From positions 298,501 to 362,500 of the forward strand of contig NZ_OY829945.1 in the NCBI RefSeq assembly GCF_963556105.2: 64,000 nucleotides of DNA, given 5' to 3'. This stretch comes from an uncultured Tolumonas sp. Its GTDB lineage: Bacteria > Pseudomonadota > Gammaproteobacteria > Enterobacterales > Aeromonadaceae. Below the pieces are notes generated by a model. That model was not told the origin of the DNA, ran no database searches, and worked only from the letters and a program-made list of their open reading frames with translations. Made by a program: the position numbers and the translations under genes. Position 1 is the stretch's first letter. Each line of letters opens with the position of its first letter. Positions 10,771-18,337 of the stretch are shown piece after piece.

Positions 10771-11895
10771 ATGATGAACATTGTTTCGGGTGCGAGGAAG
10801 AGTCTTGGTCTGTTAGCTTTGTGTTATATCAGCAATGCGGCGGCGTTAGCCAGTAATGCCATCGTCACCGGAAATCAGAGTGATACCTATTACCGGATTG
10901 GCGAGGATCTCAAACAATATGCTATGCCGGAATTACGTAATCTGAGCTCCAAAGGGGCGGTGGATAATATTAAGGCATTGAGTAAAACGACCGGGGTTTC
11001 TTTTGCCATCGTGCAATCAGATGTGTATCAGACTTACGTTAATCTTGAAAACAATGATCCCGATCCTGCCGTCAGGCAATGGGCCTCGGATTTGTTGCAC
11101 TCGTTACGGGTAATTGCACCCTTGTATAACGAGGAAGTTTATTTCATTGTCCATAAAGATTCGCCGATGCAAGAGTTACAAGATATTCAGGATAAACGCT
11201 TAGCGATCGGCCCTGATGGCAGTGGTACCAATCTGACGGCTAAAAATATCTACTACAAGTTGTTTGGCAAAGCACCGGTAGTGGTAAAACCGTTTATTGA
11301 AAATGGGGTTTTAGGCGCTGATGAAGGAACCAAATATAACCGCTCTGCACTTTGGCATTTAGCTCACCCTGATGCGGGTTCGGAAGAACGGAAAGTGGAT
11401 GTCGTGGTCTTGATTGGCGGGCAGCCACTGCCACTCTTACAGCGGCTCGGTAAAGATTACAAACTGCTGGCGACGAACATCAAAAATGATGCCACTGAGG
11501 CGCTGTTGAAAGATTACAGCATCGGTTTTGCTGATCAGAAAAATTATCCCTTCTTACCCAAACACATGCCCGTGATGATGGTGCAATCATATCTGGTTAC
11601 CGCACAATTTCGGGATAAGCAACGCAACGATTTTGTTAAAAAACTTGCCGGTTCGCTGTGTCAGAACTTCGATAAACTGCAAGAGCATGGCCATGAAAAG
11701 TGGAAGTCGCTGGTCTGGTCGCCCGTAAATCCAAGATTACCGTCGCTGCTTTCCGGCTGGAGTTACTCTTCAGTTACCAAACCGATCTTGGAATCTTGTT
11801 TGCCGAAAGGCACTGTTTCATCTTCTATCACTGCAACTAACGCCTCGCCTCTGCCCTGCACCATGGAAGACCGTGCGATTGGTTTGTGCCAGTAA
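10771..11895 (+). CDS. TAXI-family periplasmic solute-binding protein
   Basis: A 374-residue exported protein with a signal peptide (hydrophobic core near residues 12-27, likely cleavage after ALA). The mature part begins with the TAXI-type segment VTGNQSDTYYRIGEDL and has LSSKGAVDNIKAL, FAIVQSDV and the LAIGPDGSGTNLTA motif typical of TRAP-transporter-associated extracytoplasmic immunogenic receptors. Such proteins bind carboxylates or amino acids for TRAP transporters. No TRAP membrane subunit is encoded nearby, so this is an orphan receptor here. The C-terminus after about residue 345 is an extension ending C-x2-EDR-x3-LCQ (Cys363 and Cys373), matching the tail of the preceding gene product. 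ATG codons at 10771 and 10774 are adjacent; either could be the start. A strong terminator follows. Confidence 0.85.
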   Translation: MMNIVSGARKSLGLLALCYISNAAALASNAIVTGNQSDTYYRIGEDLKQYAMPELRNLSSKGAVDNIKALSKTTGVSFAIVQSDVYQTYVNLENNDPDPAVRQWASDLLHSLRVIAPLYNEEVYFIVHKDSPMQELQDIQDKRLAIGPDGSGTNLTAKNIYYKLFGKAPVVVKPFIENGVLGADEGTKYNRSALWHLAHPDAGSEERKVDVVVLIGGQPLPLLQRLGKDYKLLATNIKNDATEALLKDYSIGFADQKNYPFLPKHMPVMMVQSYLVTAQFRDKQRNDFVKKLAGSLCQNFDKLQEHGHEKWKSLVWSPVNPRLPSLLSGWSYSSVTKPILESCLPKGTVSSSITATNASPLPCTMEDRAIGLCQ

Positions 11896-11908
11896 TTACC
11901 GCGCTTAT

Positions 11909-11939
11909 AAAAACCATCTGGTTTCCCCAGATGGTTTTT
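11909..11939 (+). terminator. Intrinsic terminator after the TAXI gene
   Basis: An 11-bp stem (AAACCATCTGG/CCAGATGGTTT) with a 5-base loop followed by a T5 run. Confidence 0.88.
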
Positions 11940-12001
11940 GCATCACGAATCTGACAGATTGAGCTATCATAGCCGCCCTTGTACACGGGTGATTTGATGT
12001 T

Positions 12002-13228
12002 ATGACTTCGTTTGATGTGCAGCAGGTTCGGGAACAATTTCCGATCCTGTCGCAACAAATTAATGGCCATCCGCTGGTCTATCTAGATAGCGCTGCGACA
12101 GCACACAAACCGGAGTGTGTGTTACAAGCAATGCTCGATTTTTACCGTACCGATAATGCCAATGTGCACCGCAGCGCACATACGCTGGCTGGTCGAGCCA
12201 CGCAGAAATTTGAGCAAGCGCGGCAACGTGTTGCTGATTTTTTGCACGCACAATATTGCGATGAAATTATCTGGACGCGTGGCACGACCGAAGCAATCAA
12301 TCTGGTGGCGCAAAGCTGGGGCCGACAAACACTGCAAGCCGGCGACGAAGTGCTGGTATCGGCGATGGAACATCATGCCAACCTGGTGACCTGGCAGCAG
12401 ATCACGAAACAAACCGGCGCGCAATTACGCATCATTCCACTACTGGTCAATGGTGAATTAGATCTACAGGCATATCAGGCCATGCTGTCATCGAATACCA
12501 AAATGGTGGCACTGGTGCATGTTTCCAATGTATTGGGCACCGTGAATCCGGTGGCGGAAGTCGTTCGTCTGGCAAAACAGGTGGGTGCTTTAACGTTGAT
12601 CGATGGCGCCCAGGCTGTGGCACATGCACCGGTCGATGTGCAGGCCTTAGGTTGCGATTTTTATGCTTTTTCCGGGCATAAAGTATATGGCCCAACCGGT
12701 ATCGGTGTGTTGTATGGTCGTCGGGAAATATTAGCCCAACTGCCGCCCTGGCAATTTGGCGGCGAGATGATTAAGCAGGTTTCTTACACGGAGAGTGAAT
12801 TTAACCTGCCGCCTTTGCGTTTTGAAGCGGGTACTCCCGCCATTGCGGAAGCCGTGGGGTTGTCGGCAGCACTTGATTTTGTGTGTCAGCAACAGGCTGC
12901 TGGTGCGGAAACCTATCAGCAGCAACTCTTGCAGCAGTTAATGACGGGTTTGCAGCAAATCAACGGGGTTACCATCGTTGGGCAACCCAAGCAGCGGCAG
13001 GGGGTAGTTTCGATCGTGTTAGATCAGACACATCACCACGATGTTTGTCAGTTATTAGATGCGCAAGGCATTGCCGTGCGAAGCGGGCATCATTGTGCCA
13101 TGCCGTTGCTGAATAGCTTAGGGTTGGCCGGCACATTGCGGATCTCATTGGGCGTCTATAATAATAAAACCGAGATCGATCTCTTTTTGCTGGCGCTGTA
13201 TCAGGCGATGGAGTTGTTAAATGACTGA
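12002..13228 (+). CDS. csdA: Cysteine desulfurase CsdA
   Basis: A 408-residue PLP-dependent class V aminotransferase of the SufS/CsdA group. The Schiff-base lysine is Lys227 in SGHKVYGPTG and the persulfide-carrying cysteine is Cys365 in RSGHHCAMPLL. The N-terminus carries YLDSAATAHKP and the middle part NVHRSAHTLAGRAT. The enzyme takes sulfur from cysteine as a protein-bound persulfide. The overlapping downstream gene encodes the sulfur acceptor CsdE, which identifies this as CsdA rather than SufS. The third member of the E. coli csd set, tcdA (csdL), lies nearby at 14498-15277 but on the other strand. Confidence 0.94.
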   Translation: MTSFDVQQVREQFPILSQQINGHPLVYLDSAATAHKPECVLQAMLDFYRTDNANVHRSAHTLAGRATQKFEQARQRVADFLHAQYCDEIIWTRGTTEAINLVAQSWGRQTLQAGDEVLVSAMEHHANLVTWQQITKQTGAQLRIIPLLVNGELDLQAYQAMLSSNTKMVALVHVSNVLGTVNPVAEVVRLAKQVGALTLIDGAQAVAHAPVDVQALGCDFYAFSGHKVYGPTGIGVLYGRREILAQLPPWQFGGEMIKQVSYTESEFNLPPLRFEAGTPAIAEAVGLSAALDFVCQQQAAGAETYQQQLLQQLMTGLQQINGVTIVGQPKQRQGVVSIVLDQTHHHDVCQLLDAQGIAVRSGHHCAMPLLNSLGLAGTLRISLGVYNNKTEIDLFLLALYQAMELLND

Positions 13229-13679
13229 TTGGATTGAATTTACGACGCAATATCCGGTGGGCGCAGATACCGAATTAGACGAACAGCATATTCGCCAGCT
13301 ACTGGCCGGCGCCAAGAGTTGGGATGAGCGTTATCGGCAGTTATTACAACTGACCAAGCAGGTTCCTGCTATGCCGGTAAAATGGCGTCATCCGGATAAT
13401 GAAGTGAGTGGTTGTGAGAGTCGGGTGTGGCTGTTACCCTATACAGACGAATCAGGCCAATGTCATTTTGCTGTGGATAGTGAGTCTCGCATCGTAAAAG
13501 CGCTGCTGATCACACTTTTAGCAGCGGTTAATCATCAGCCTGCTGACAAGATCCGGTTGATCCAAGTAGCATCGTACTTTGATGAGCTAGGATTTGCTCA
13601 GCATATAACGCCATCCAGAACAAATGGACTTCAGGCTGTGTGGAAAAAAATGAGTGATTTTTGTGCAGTCTTTGCATAG
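13221..13679 (+). CDS. csdE: Sulfur acceptor protein CsdE (SufE family)
   Basis: A 152-residue SufE-like protein. The acceptor Cys65 is in the conserved VSGCESRVWL loop, and the upstream KSWDERYRQLLQL segment is typical. It accepts sulfane sulfur from CsdA and passes it on to acceptors, including CsdL/TcdA in E. coli. The start codon overlaps csdA by 8 bases, so translation is coupled. In the C-terminal part the helical segment FDELGFAQHITPSRTNGLQAV is a good family match. Confidence 0.93.
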   Translation: MTDWIEFTTQYPVGADTELDEQHIRQLLAGAKSWDERYRQLLQLTKQVPAMPVKWRHPDNEVSGCESRVWLLPYTDESGQCHFAVDSESRIVKALLITLLAAVNHQPADKIRLIQVASYFDELGFAQHITPSRTNGLQAVWKKMSDFCAVFA

Positions 13680-13700
13680 AATTACTACGATGAGCACATT

Positions 13701-13725
13701 AATCGGGATTCCGATTAGGTATAAT
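13701..13725 (+). promoter_or_regulatory. Promoter with palindrome in the spacer, upstream of the EAL-like gene
   Basis: A perfect -10 hexamer TATAAT at 13720-13725 is preceded by the inverted repeat AATCGG-GATT-CCGATT (13701-13716), which fills the -35/-10 spacer. The -35 hexamer is poor. A repressor or activator binding at the palindrome would control this gene; the factor is unknown. Confidence 0.5.
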
Positions 13726-13757
13726 GATTACCTGATGATTTAGGGTGGAGGAACCGC

Positions 13758-14429
13758 ATGCTAGACGGATTACCTGCCGTACTGAACAAAGCCTCGTTAC
13801 GCTTCGTGGCACAGCCCATTTTTCGACAGAAAGGTGAGTTGTATGGTCATGAAATGATGTTGTTGCATAAACAACATAAAGACCCGGCTATGTTTATGAA
13901 AATCGTAAACCACATGGGTTTGCGTCAGAATCTGGATCTTGAAGTATGCCGTATGGCAGAGCCAGTACTGCGCACTCACCGACTGACAGGTTGCTGCTGT
14001 ATTAACTTGTTTGCCGATTCACTGCAGGAAGAAGAAGTCATTGAAGCTTTGTTAATGTTATCTGATCCGAGCGCTAATCGCTGGGTGATGGTTAACGTGA
14101 TGCAGCTTGATGCCAGCAACAAGCAGTCCAGTTTGTCTGAAACGATCGCAGATCTAAGACAATGTGGCGTGCGTTTCTGTTTTGACGTTAAGTTATTGAT
14201 GCAAATTACGGCAATGTCATTGCCGGTAGACATGTTACGAATGGATATTCGTCATGTACCGGAAGATCAATGGGCGCGTTGGATTTCTTTTGCAGAAAGT
14301 AATTGTGTACCGATGTTGGCTGCAGGTGTAGATGATGAAGCTCACCGTGAAATTTTAAGCCAATTAGGTATCGATTTCCTGCAAGGTAAAATCTTTGCCG
14401 ATATGGTGTTGCTGAACCAGAACGCTTAA
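13758..14429 (+). CDS. Degenerate EAL-domain protein (probably not a phosphodiesterase)
   Basis: A 223-residue protein with the fold signature of EAL domains but without the catalytic residues. The EAL motif reads EMM in LYGHEMMLL, the DDFGTGxSS loop is replaced by CFDVKLLMQ, and the KIDR motif reads RMDIRH. The size matches stand-alone degenerate EAL proteins such as YdiV, which act by protein-protein contacts rather than by cleaving c-di-GMP. A good GGAGG lies upstream of the ATG. It sits alone between csdE and tcdA, with its own promoter and terminator, splitting what is csdA-csdE-tcdA in E. coli. Function is unknown; regulation of motility or of a transcription factor is a guess by analogy. 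Confidence 0.78.
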   Translation: MLDGLPAVLNKASLRFVAQPIFRQKGELYGHEMMLLHKQHKDPAMFMKIVNHMGLRQNLDLEVCRMAEPVLRTHRLTGCCCINLFADSLQEEEVIEALLMLSDPSANRWVMVNVMQLDASNKQSSLSETIADLRQCGVRFCFDVKLLMQITAMSLPVDMLRMDIRHVPEDQWARWISFAESNCVPMLAAGVDDEAHREILSQLGIDFLQGKIFADMVLLNQNA

Positions 14430-14459
14430 ATATCAACACTATCGTAGTGTGAATCTAGA

Positions 14460-14499
14460 AAGACCACAAAGACAATCAGGATGTCTTTGTGGTCTTTTT
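14460..14499. terminator. Bidirectional terminator between the EAL-like gene and tcdA
   Basis: A perfect 15-bp stem (AAGACCACAAAGACA and its complement) with a 7-base loop and a T-rich end on the right; the A/T-rich base pairs allow use from both sides. Confidence 0.9.
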
Positions 14500-15277
14500 A
14501 TTTGGCGGCTAATTTTTGCAAGACGTATGAGACGGCGACAAAACCAAACGTTGCTGTTACCACTGTGGTGGCACCAAAACCAGAAGCACAATCCATTTTC
14601 AGATTACCGTCACTGCTGGCTTTGGCGCTGCAAGTGCCGCCAGCCCCATCCGGGTAAGTCAGTTGTTCGGTAGAATAGACACACGGAATAGCAAATTTTT
14701 TCTTCGGATCACGGGTAAAACCAAAGCGACGGCGCAATTCGGCACGCACTTTAGCCGCCAGCGGATCTTGGGTGGTACGGGAAAGATCTTCGATGGCGAT
14801 CTTGGTGGGATCTTTCTGACCACCGGCGCCGCCTGTTGTGATCAGGGCGATTTTGTGTCGTTTACAATGTGCTAATAACGCTACTTTGGCTCGAATGCTG
14901 TCTATGGCATCGACGACAAAGTCAAAACGACTATCAATATACTCAGTGAGATTTTCTTCGGTAATAAAGTCATCAATAATATTGATCTGACAATCAGGGT
15001 TGATCAGACGGATACGTTCCGCCATCACTTCGGTCTTTTGTTTACCGACGTTGCCTTGTAATGCATGGATCTGCCGATTGGTATTGGTAATGCAGACGTC
15101 ATCCATATCGATCAATGTCAGCTGACCAATACCAGAACGTGCTAACGCCTCTGCCGCCCAAGAGCCGACACCACCGATGCCGATCACACAAATATGACTT
15201 TGTTGAAAGCGTGATAATGCTGTTTCACCATATAAGCGAGCAATACCACCAAAACGCTGAGAATAATCTGACTGCAT
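14498..15277 (-). CDS. tcdA: tRNA threonylcarbamoyladenosine dehydratase TcdA (CsdL)
   Basis: A 259-residue E1-like enzyme (E. coli 268). The ATP-binding GIGGVGSWAAEALARSG loop, the DxDDV-NTNRQ motif (DMDDVCITNTNRQ) and the hydrophobic C-terminal helix (VVTATFGFVAVSYVLQKL) are present. It cyclises t6A37 in tRNA to ct6A using ATP, working with sulfur carriers CsdA and CsdE. These two are encoded close by on the opposite strand, in line with the known partnership. The C-terminal hydrophobic segment agrees with membrane association reported for the family. It is divergent from the sugar cassette at 15482; the 204-bp gap must hold promoters for both. Confidence 0.94.
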   Translation of the reverse strand: MQSDYSQRFGGIARLYGETALSRFQQSHICVIGIGGVGSWAAEALARSGIGQLTLIDMDDVCITNTNRQIHALQGNVGKQKTEVMAERIRLINPDCQINIIDDFITEENLTEYIDSRFDFVVDAIDSIRAKVALLAHCKRHKIALITTGGAGGQKDPTKIAIEDLSRTTQDPLAAKVRAELRRRFGFTRDPKKKFAIPCVYSTEQLTYPDGAGGTCSAKASSDGNLKMDCASGFGATTVVTATFGFVAVSYVLQKLAAK

Positions 15278-15481
15278 ATTAAATGTTCATACCAATATGA
15301 GATTTTAAGGATTATATCAGCTTTGTTCGTTAGGCTGCGTTGCTCCGATCGTGGCTGATTGTACTTTTTGTTACCTGTCTGCAGCTCATAGCTGTTTTGT
15401 CATTCCGTGAGATCAGGCACAATAATGCTAATTTGGTGCTTTTATTGCTTTAGCGCCATCCCGACGTATCAGGAATAAGAA

Positions 15482-16255
15482 ATGACCTTTGTACACGCTG
15501 ATGTTTCAGAACAACAACCAGCAGTAACTATTGTGATCCCTGCAAAAAATGAAGCAGAGAATATTCGCCCCCTCATTAATGAGATCCGGGCTGCTATGGA
15601 TGGTGCATTTGATTACGAACTGATCTATGTCGATGATGGCAGCACTGATCAGACGTTCAATATTCTGAAAACAATCCGTGATGAAGGATTTAAGCGCTTA
15701 ACGGTGATCCGTCATCAACAATCGGTTGGCCAGAGCTTTTCTGTGTTAAACGGCGCGCGTCATGGTGTTGGTGAATGGTTGGTGGTGTTAGATGCCGATG
15801 GGCAAAATGACCCAGCGGATATTCCAGGGATGTTACGCGCCTTACAAGCTGCCTATGCGGCTGATCCGAAAAAAGTGGGCATTATTGGACATCGCGTTAA
15901 CCGTCGTGATGATTGGGTAAAACGCCTGTCATCAAAATTGGCGAACGGTTTTCGTGACTGGATGTTACAAGATGGTATTCCCGATACCGGTTGTGGTCTG
16001 AAAGCAACTCGTCGTGAATGGTATGTACAGTTACCCGCGTTTAACCATATGCATCGTTATGTACCGGCGTTGATCCAAAGTATGGGTGGAGAGATGTTGG
16101 TGCATCCAGTTGGCCATCGCCCGCGTATGGCAGGCGTATCTAATTACGGCGTCTGGAATCGTTTGTGGGTGGGTTTAGTTGATGTGTTTGGGGTGCGTTG
16201 GTTGCAGCGTCGAGCTAAACGGATCGTGATCCAGGAGATCCTGAATGGGTGCTGA
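15482..16255 (+). CDS. Family 2 glycosyltransferase, polyprenyl-phosphate sugar synthase type
   Basis: A 257-residue GT-A enzyme of the DPM1/RgtE type. It starts with VTIVIPAKNEAENI and has the nucleotide loop YVDDGSTD, the metal-binding DADGQNDP and the acceptor-side RVNRRDDWVKRLSSK and TGCGLKATRR segments. It is short and lacks the two C-terminal membrane helices of ArnC or GtrB, like DPM1 and rhizobial RgtE. The predicted reaction is transfer of a sugar from a nucleotide donor to undecaprenyl phosphate on the cytoplasmic face. AGGA lies 8-9 nt before the ATG. It overlaps the next gene by 11 bases and leads a four-gene cassette with an ArnT-like enzyme and a UDP-glucuronate epimerase-like enzyme, which makes galacturonate the favoured sugar (inference). 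Confidence 0.87.
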   Translation: MTFVHADVSEQQPAVTIVIPAKNEAENIRPLINEIRAAMDGAFDYELIYVDDGSTDQTFNILKTIRDEGFKRLTVIRHQQSVGQSFSVLNGARHGVGEWLVVLDADGQNDPADIPGMLRALQAAYAADPKKVGIIGHRVNRRDDWVKRLSSKLANGFRDWMLQDGIPDTGCGLKATRREWYVQLPAFNHMHRYVPALIQSMGGEMLVHPVGHRPRMAGVSNYGVWNRLWVGLVDVFGVRWLQRRAKRIVIQEILNGC

Positions 16256-16586
16256 TTGGCTGAATCTTCCCATTTCCTGGCTGGAATGGACCGGTGTGCA
16301 TATCACGGCTTGGAAAATTATTGGTTATACCGGTGCATTGATGTTCGGTGGTCGCTGGCTGGTGCAGTTTGTCGCATCGAAACGGGCCGGTAAGCCAGTG
16401 ATCCCGCGCTTATTCTGGTATATGAGCGTGGTTGGTAGTTTGATGACACTGAGTTATTTTATGTTTTCCGCTAAACAAGATTCGGTTGGCGTACTGCAAA
16501 ATATCTTTCCTGCCTTTACGGCTCTCTACAGTCTGTATCTGGATGTAAAGCATCGCGGCTGGCATCGGGATAAAGCCTCGCATTAA
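16245..16586 (+). CDS. Small LAB_N-domain membrane protein (RgtF-like)
   Basis: A 113-residue protein with the lipid-A-disaccharide-synthase N-terminal (LAB_N) pattern: three hydrophobic helices (about 21-38, 57-77, 84-101), with GGRWLVQFVASKRAGKPVIPRLFWYMS between the first two and a final YLDVKHR. In rhizobia a similar small protein (RgtF) is encoded with RgtE and is thought to form the membrane part of the polyprenyl-phosphate-galacturonate synthase. The start codon lies inside the preceding glycosyltransferase gene (11-base overlap), indicating translational coupling and a likely complex. It would supply the membrane anchor that the short GT2 lacks. Confidence 0.83.
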   Translation: MGADWLNLPISWLEWTGVHITAWKIIGYTGALMFGGRWLVQFVASKRAGKPVIPRLFWYMSVVGSLMTLSYFMFSAKQDSVGVLQNIFPAFTALYSLYLDVKHRGWHRDKASH

Positions 16587-16609
16587 CAGCGAAGCGTATA
16601 GGATCAAGT

Positions 16610-18325
16610 ATGATAACGGATCGTTTAACTCTTCAGGGTTGGCAAAGTGATCGGCTGAATCTGTGGTTTCTGCTGGGATTAGGTTTACTGGTGCTGGGGG
16701 CTGGTTTGGGGTTGCGTGACCCATGGCCTGCCGATGAACCGCGTTTTGCCTTAGTTGCCAAACAGATGGTGGAATCAGGCCAGTGGCTATTTCCCTTTCG
16801 TGGCGGTGAAATTTATCCGGACAAACCACCGATGTTTATGTGGGGCATTGCGCTGGGTTATCTGATCACCGGCTCAATGCGCGTGGCTTTTTTGCTGCCA
16901 TCCTTGCTGGCTGGCCTGGGCTGTGTCGCGCTGGTTTATGATATTGCCCGCCGGATCTGGGATCGGGCCACTGCGTTTCGTGCTGGTTTGTTATTACTGT
17001 TTACGGTGCAATTCACTGTGCAGGCAAAACAGGCGCAGATTGATGAATTGGTCACTTTTTTCATTACGCTCGGTGGTTATGGTTTTCTACGCTTTTTATT
17101 AACCGGCGGCGGCTGGCGCTGGTATTACTTGGGCTGGTTTGCTGCTGGCCTTGGTATTATTACCAAAGGTGTCGGTATTATCGCTGCGCTGATGCTGCTC
17201 CCTGCCTTGTGGACCCATCGTGAACAAATCAAACAAGCTTCGCGAGCGCAATGGCTGAAGGGGTTGGCTGGGCCACTGTTTTTGCTGGCTGCGTGTGCGT
17301 TGTGGGTAGTCCCCATGTTACTGGCGGTACAGCATAATCCAATTCCTGAATATTTAGCGTACCGGAATAATATTCTATTCCACCAAACCGTCACGCGTTA
17401 TGCCAATGCCTGGCATCATATTGCGCCATTTTGGTTTTATCTGGTCAATGTTATTCCGCCATTCTGGTTACCTTGGTCGTTGTTATTACCGTGGATGGCT
17501 TGGCAGAGCAAACGTGATATTCAGCAAGGGCAACGTCCGGTGATCCTGCTGGTGGGTTATCTGTTGCTGATCCTGTTGTTCTTTTCCGCGTCAGCCGGTA
17601 AACGCGGTGTCTATATTACCCCCGCGACCCCAGTGCTGGCGTTGCTGACGGCCTATTGGCTGCCTGAGTTGTTGGCTCGTCGATGGCCAGCGCGTCTGTT
17701 ATCCGGTTTAGCCTGGTTACTGAGCGGCTTGTTTCTAGTTGTCGGTATCGCCGTGCTGATCAAGCCGGCTTTGCTGGCGAAACTCGGTGACATGGAATCA
17801 CCATGGTTACTCGCCATTTCCTTAGGTGCGTCTGGTTTACTGGCTAATTGGCTGTTGCGTCGTCAACCGCTAACCGCGATTTTAGCGACATTGATGCTGC
17901 TTTGGATGCATTATGGTTTCTGGTCATTCCCGTTAATGAATCAGTTGCGGACACCGCAGGTGATCATGCAGCAGGTGAGTCAGCAATTAGCACCGGACGA
18001 TGAACTGTTACTAACTAATTTCCGTGAGCAGTTTCTACTGTTTGCTGATCGGCCGTTATATCATTTTGCCTATTTGCAAACTGATGAACCACAAGCCACC
18101 GATGCCGCAGTCTGGGTGCAAGCCTCTGCTCGTCGTTGGGTCTTAGGGCCAATCAATAATCTGAGCAAATGTTTTATTGCCGAGAAAGGTGTGAATTTAG
18201 GTCAGCGGCACGGCGATAACTGGTACTTATTTCAAGCAGATGCCATTTTGCCGGCTTGTCAGTCAGTACAGAGTTCTGGCGCACCGGTTTATTATTATGA
18301 ACCTAAATTAGTGCTCAATAAGTAA
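16610..18325 (+). CDS. ArnT-like GT83 glycosyltransferase, polyprenyl-phosphate-sugar dependent
   Basis: A 571-residue polytopic membrane enzyme of the ArnT/PMT superfamily. The first periplasmic loop has the catalytic Asp-Glu in DPWPADEPRFALVAKQM and is followed by FPFRGGEIYPDKPPMFMW, matching ArnT (DEpRYAEIsREM; KPP-F--W). About 11-12 hydrophobic helices lie up to residue 450, then a soluble periplasmic C-terminal domain (450-571). Enzymes of this family take a sugar from an undecaprenyl-phosphate carrier and attach it to lipid A or core sugars on the periplasmic face. The acceptor is not visible from sequence. It is third in the cassette, 23 bp after the LAB_N gene and 12 bp before the epimerase gene. 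No other arn genes are in the window, so it is not part of a standard L-Ara4N operon. Confidence 0.88.
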   Translation: MITDRLTLQGWQSDRLNLWFLLGLGLLVLGAGLGLRDPWPADEPRFALVAKQMVESGQWLFPFRGGEIYPDKPPMFMWGIALGYLITGSMRVAFLLPSLLAGLGCVALVYDIARRIWDRATAFRAGLLLLFTVQFTVQAKQAQIDELVTFFITLGGYGFLRFLLTGGGWRWYYLGWFAAGLGIITKGVGIIAALMLLPALWTHREQIKQASRAQWLKGLAGPLFLLAACALWVVPMLLAVQHNPIPEYLAYRNNILFHQTVTRYANAWHHIAPFWFYLVNVIPPFWLPWSLLLPWMAWQSKRDIQQGQRPVILLVGYLLLILLFFSASAGKRGVYITPATPVLALLTAYWLPELLARRWPARLLSGLAWLLSGLFLVVGIAVLIKPALLAKLGDMESPWLLAISLGASGLLANWLLRRQPLTAILATLMLLWMHYGFWSFPLMNQLRTPQVIMQQVSQQLAPDDELLLTNFREQFLLFADRPLYHFAYLQTDEPQATDAAVWVQASARRWVLGPINNLSKCFIAEKGVNLGQRHGDNWYLFQADAILPACQSVQSSGAPVYYYEPKLVLNK

Positions 18326-18337
18326 TAGGAAAATAAC

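Noticed and set aside
16610-18325. ArnT of a standard L-Ara4N polymyxin-resistance operon
   Set aside because: The other arn genes (arnB, C, A, D, E, F) are absent and the neighbouring epimerase and short GT2 point to a different sugar.
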